Positions 4,757-6,046 of a DNA stretch of 6,046 nt are shown here, piece by piece. Positions within the stretch are counted from its first letter, which is position 1; every line of letters begins with the position of its first letter. Location: assembly GCA_937901485.1 (NCBI GenBank), contig CALGTT010000390.1, positions 1 to 6,046 on the forward strand, given 5' to 3'. The notes beneath the pieces were generated by a model. It did no database searches. It was not told the origin of the DNA and was given only the letters and a program-made list of their open reading frames with translations. A program made the translations under genes and the position numbers. The DNA comes from an uncultured Ruminococcus sp. (lineage in GTDB: Bacteria > Bacillota > Clostridia > Oscillospirales > Ruminococcaceae).

Positions 4757-6046
4757 TTATGAATTCTGTTTGTTTTTGTTCTTCTTGTTGGTAACGGCTT
4801 TGACCGTGAATGCCACAGCAAGTCCCGTTGCAGCGATGCCCGCAAGCGGAATGGCAGCCTTTGCAAGGCGCGAGGGGGGATTTGCCGGCTTGATCTCCGT
4901 GATCTCTGCCTTGGGTCTGGATGCCGGAAGCGGCGGTGTATAGGCGGAAAGCAGACTGTTTGTCGGGATCTCCGCGGCATCAAATTCCAGTGCGCCGTCT
5001 GTAATGACGAGCCTGAGCGTATGCCAGCCCTCGGTAAGGTCTTCGATCGTGTAGAAGGCTTCGCGGTAGCGGAGATTTGCAAGCTTGATCTGCTCCGCGT
5101 ACAGCCTGCCGTCAAGATAGAGGTTTACCAGCGCGTGCTCCGTTCTGCCCAGCAGGAAAATACCCGAACCGTGGAAACGGATCTCCATCTCCGAACCAAT
5201 CTCGCCCTTGGCGCAGGTGCGGTGATAGTACTGCGCATCTGCCATGCTGTCGAGTGTCCAGCCGTTCTTTGCCTTTTCCAGATAGCGGATCTGCGGAGAA
5301 AGGCAGTCCAGCCGCCAGCAGTACTTCGGAATGGGCAGCGGGATCGGTTCGGCGGATATTTCAAGGAACTGGTTCTGATAATACGCACTCTGAATGCACA
5401 TTCTGCCGGAGCGCACCATCGGCATATGCTCCGTGTTCATCTCCGCAACGGAGAAGCCGTCTGCAAACACCATGACAAGCGTGCCGATCGCCATGATCTG
5501 CAGCTCGTGGATGCCCTCGGATTTGAAATGCTCGATCCTGCCAAGCTCCAGTACATCCTCCATGTAATAGAATTCCCATCTGCCGTCCGCATACAGACGG
5601 AGCATCAGTCCGCCGATCACAGTTTCCGCTCCGGTCGTGACAGAATTGCAGCGGATGCCCAGTGCCGCGTAATTGTCGCCGCTGTGCGCATCAAAGCGAA
5701 AACGTACTTTTCCCTGATAATTCGACCATTTGCCGTCACCGAAAAATGTAATCGGATCGGGTGTGCTGCCAAACCGCCATTCGGTCGGCTGTGCAGTCAT
5801 AGTGATCATCTGCTGGAGGACATTGCCCTCCTCCGTGTGAATGATCTCAAACGCACCGCCAAGATCGGTCGTATAGCGCGGTGCACAGCCTCTGCCGGCA
5901 AGAAATTCGTTCTCATAATTGAAGCACTCCACATACGGCAGCTCCAGCCGCTTGTCCTGCGGGATCTCCGGATAGGGGAGTGTCCGTCCGTGCAGCTCGC
6001 TGACATCCACTGTGGTGATCGTCAGCAGGGAATGCGGCTTGACCAC
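4757..6046 (-). CDS. C-terminal part of a membrane-anchored GH59-like (galactosylceramidase-family) protein, 5' truncated by the window
   Basis: The last 429 residues of a larger protein; the reading frame stays open through the window edge, so the GTG at 6046 need not be the start. Residues 1-20 (KPHSLLTITTVDVSELHGR) resemble the final strand of the beta-sandwich next to a GH30/GH59-type barrel. Residues about 40-232 resemble the C-terminal lectin-like domain of glycoside hydrolase family 59: DLGGAFEI (61-68), EWRFGSTPDPITFFGDGKWSNY (89-110), LYADGRWEFYY (151-161), LGRIEHF (168-174) and VFADGFSVAEM (193-203). A second beta-rich module at about 253-360 (FHGSGIFLLGRTEHALVNLYLDGRLYAEQI) looks like an accessory carbohydrate-binding fold. 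A Pro-rich linker, a hydrophobic segment (about 395-418) and a Lys/Asn-rich tail (KKNKNKQNS) give a C-terminal membrane anchor without LPxTG. GH59 enzymes cleave beta-galactosyl groups, classically from galactosylceramide. The catalytic domain is not visible, so activity and substrate are inferred. Confidence 0.75.
   Translation of the reverse strand: MVKPHSLLTITTVDVSELHGRTLPYPEIPQDKRLELPYVECFNYENEFLAGRGCAPRYTTDLGGAFEIIHTEEGNVLQQMITMTAQPTEWRFGSTPDPITFFGDGKWSNYQGKVRFRFDAHSGDNYAALGIRCNSVTTGAETVIGGLMLRLYADGRWEFYYMEDVLELGRIEHFKSEGIHELQIMAIGTLVMVFADGFSVAEMNTEHMPMVRSGRMCIQSAYYQNQFLEISAEPIPLPIPKYCWRLDCLSPQIRYLEKAKNGWTLDSMADAQYYHRTCAKGEIGSEMEIRFHGSGIFLLGRTEHALVNLYLDGRLYAEQIKLANLRYREAFYTIEDLTEGWHTLRLVITDGALEFDAAEIPTNSLLSAYTPPLPASRPKAEITEIKPANPPSRLAKAAIPLAGIAATGLAVAFTVKAVTNKKNKNKQNS

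Noticed and set aside
4291..5115. A 274-codon minus-strand open frame crossing the convergent gap
   Set aside because: It runs through both terminators and overlaps two better-supported genes. Its Arg/Ser-rich product is typical of a shadow frame.

Overview
The window looks like chromosomal DNA from a gut or rumen-type member of the Firmicutes (class Clostridia, Ruminococcus/Oscillospiraceae-like). The reasons are moderately high GC by eye, strong AGGAGG-type ribosome binding sites, sigma-A promoters with 17-nt spacers, a VanS/VanR-like two-component system whose kinase has the Clostridia-type NIS...ERF.GD.SRNTEGSGLGL end, and secreted proteins with Pro/Thr/Glu-rich linkers. The genus assignment is inference. 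There are no rRNA or tRNA genes, no insertion sequence and no CRISPR array.

Layout: (1) Positions 11-2928, minus strand: a two-gene operon, an OmpR/PhoB-family response regulator followed by a large multi-pass sensor histidine kinase, joined by an ATGA stop/start overlap. (2) Positions 2929-3149: a divergent control region with a clear promoter on each strand (TTGCAT-17-TATAAT to the left, TTGACA-17-TATGAT to the right). Between them lie three phased TTAAGA repeats just upstream of the response-regulator promoter and an imperfect inverted repeat nearer the other promoter. (3) Positions 3150-4671, plus strand: an AraC-family regulator, then, after 43 nt holding a small perfect hairpin, a single-pass membrane protein with a long acidic Pro/Thr/Glu-rich outer part. 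A strong intrinsic terminator follows. (4) Positions 4757-6046, minus strand: the C-terminal part of a large surface enzyme. Its lectin-like module resembles the C-terminal region of glycoside hydrolase family 59 (galactosylceramidase). A second beta-sandwich-like module and a C-terminal membrane anchor follow. The catalytic part lies beyond the right edge. A second terminator, facing the first, ends this gene.

How the genes may work together (inference): the kinase and response regulator form a phosphorelay that probably controls its own promoter through the TTAAGA repeats and may also reach the divergent AraC operon. The AraC-family protein and the P/T/E-rich membrane protein are probably co-transcribed. 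The GH59-like enzyme converges on that operon and could belong to a glycan-use locus governed by the AraC protein, but nothing in the window proves the link. Most of the window is conventional. The less ordinary items are the membrane-anchored GH59-like protein, the phased repeats, the kinase with no canonical G1 box, and the unassigned P/T/E-rich membrane protein.
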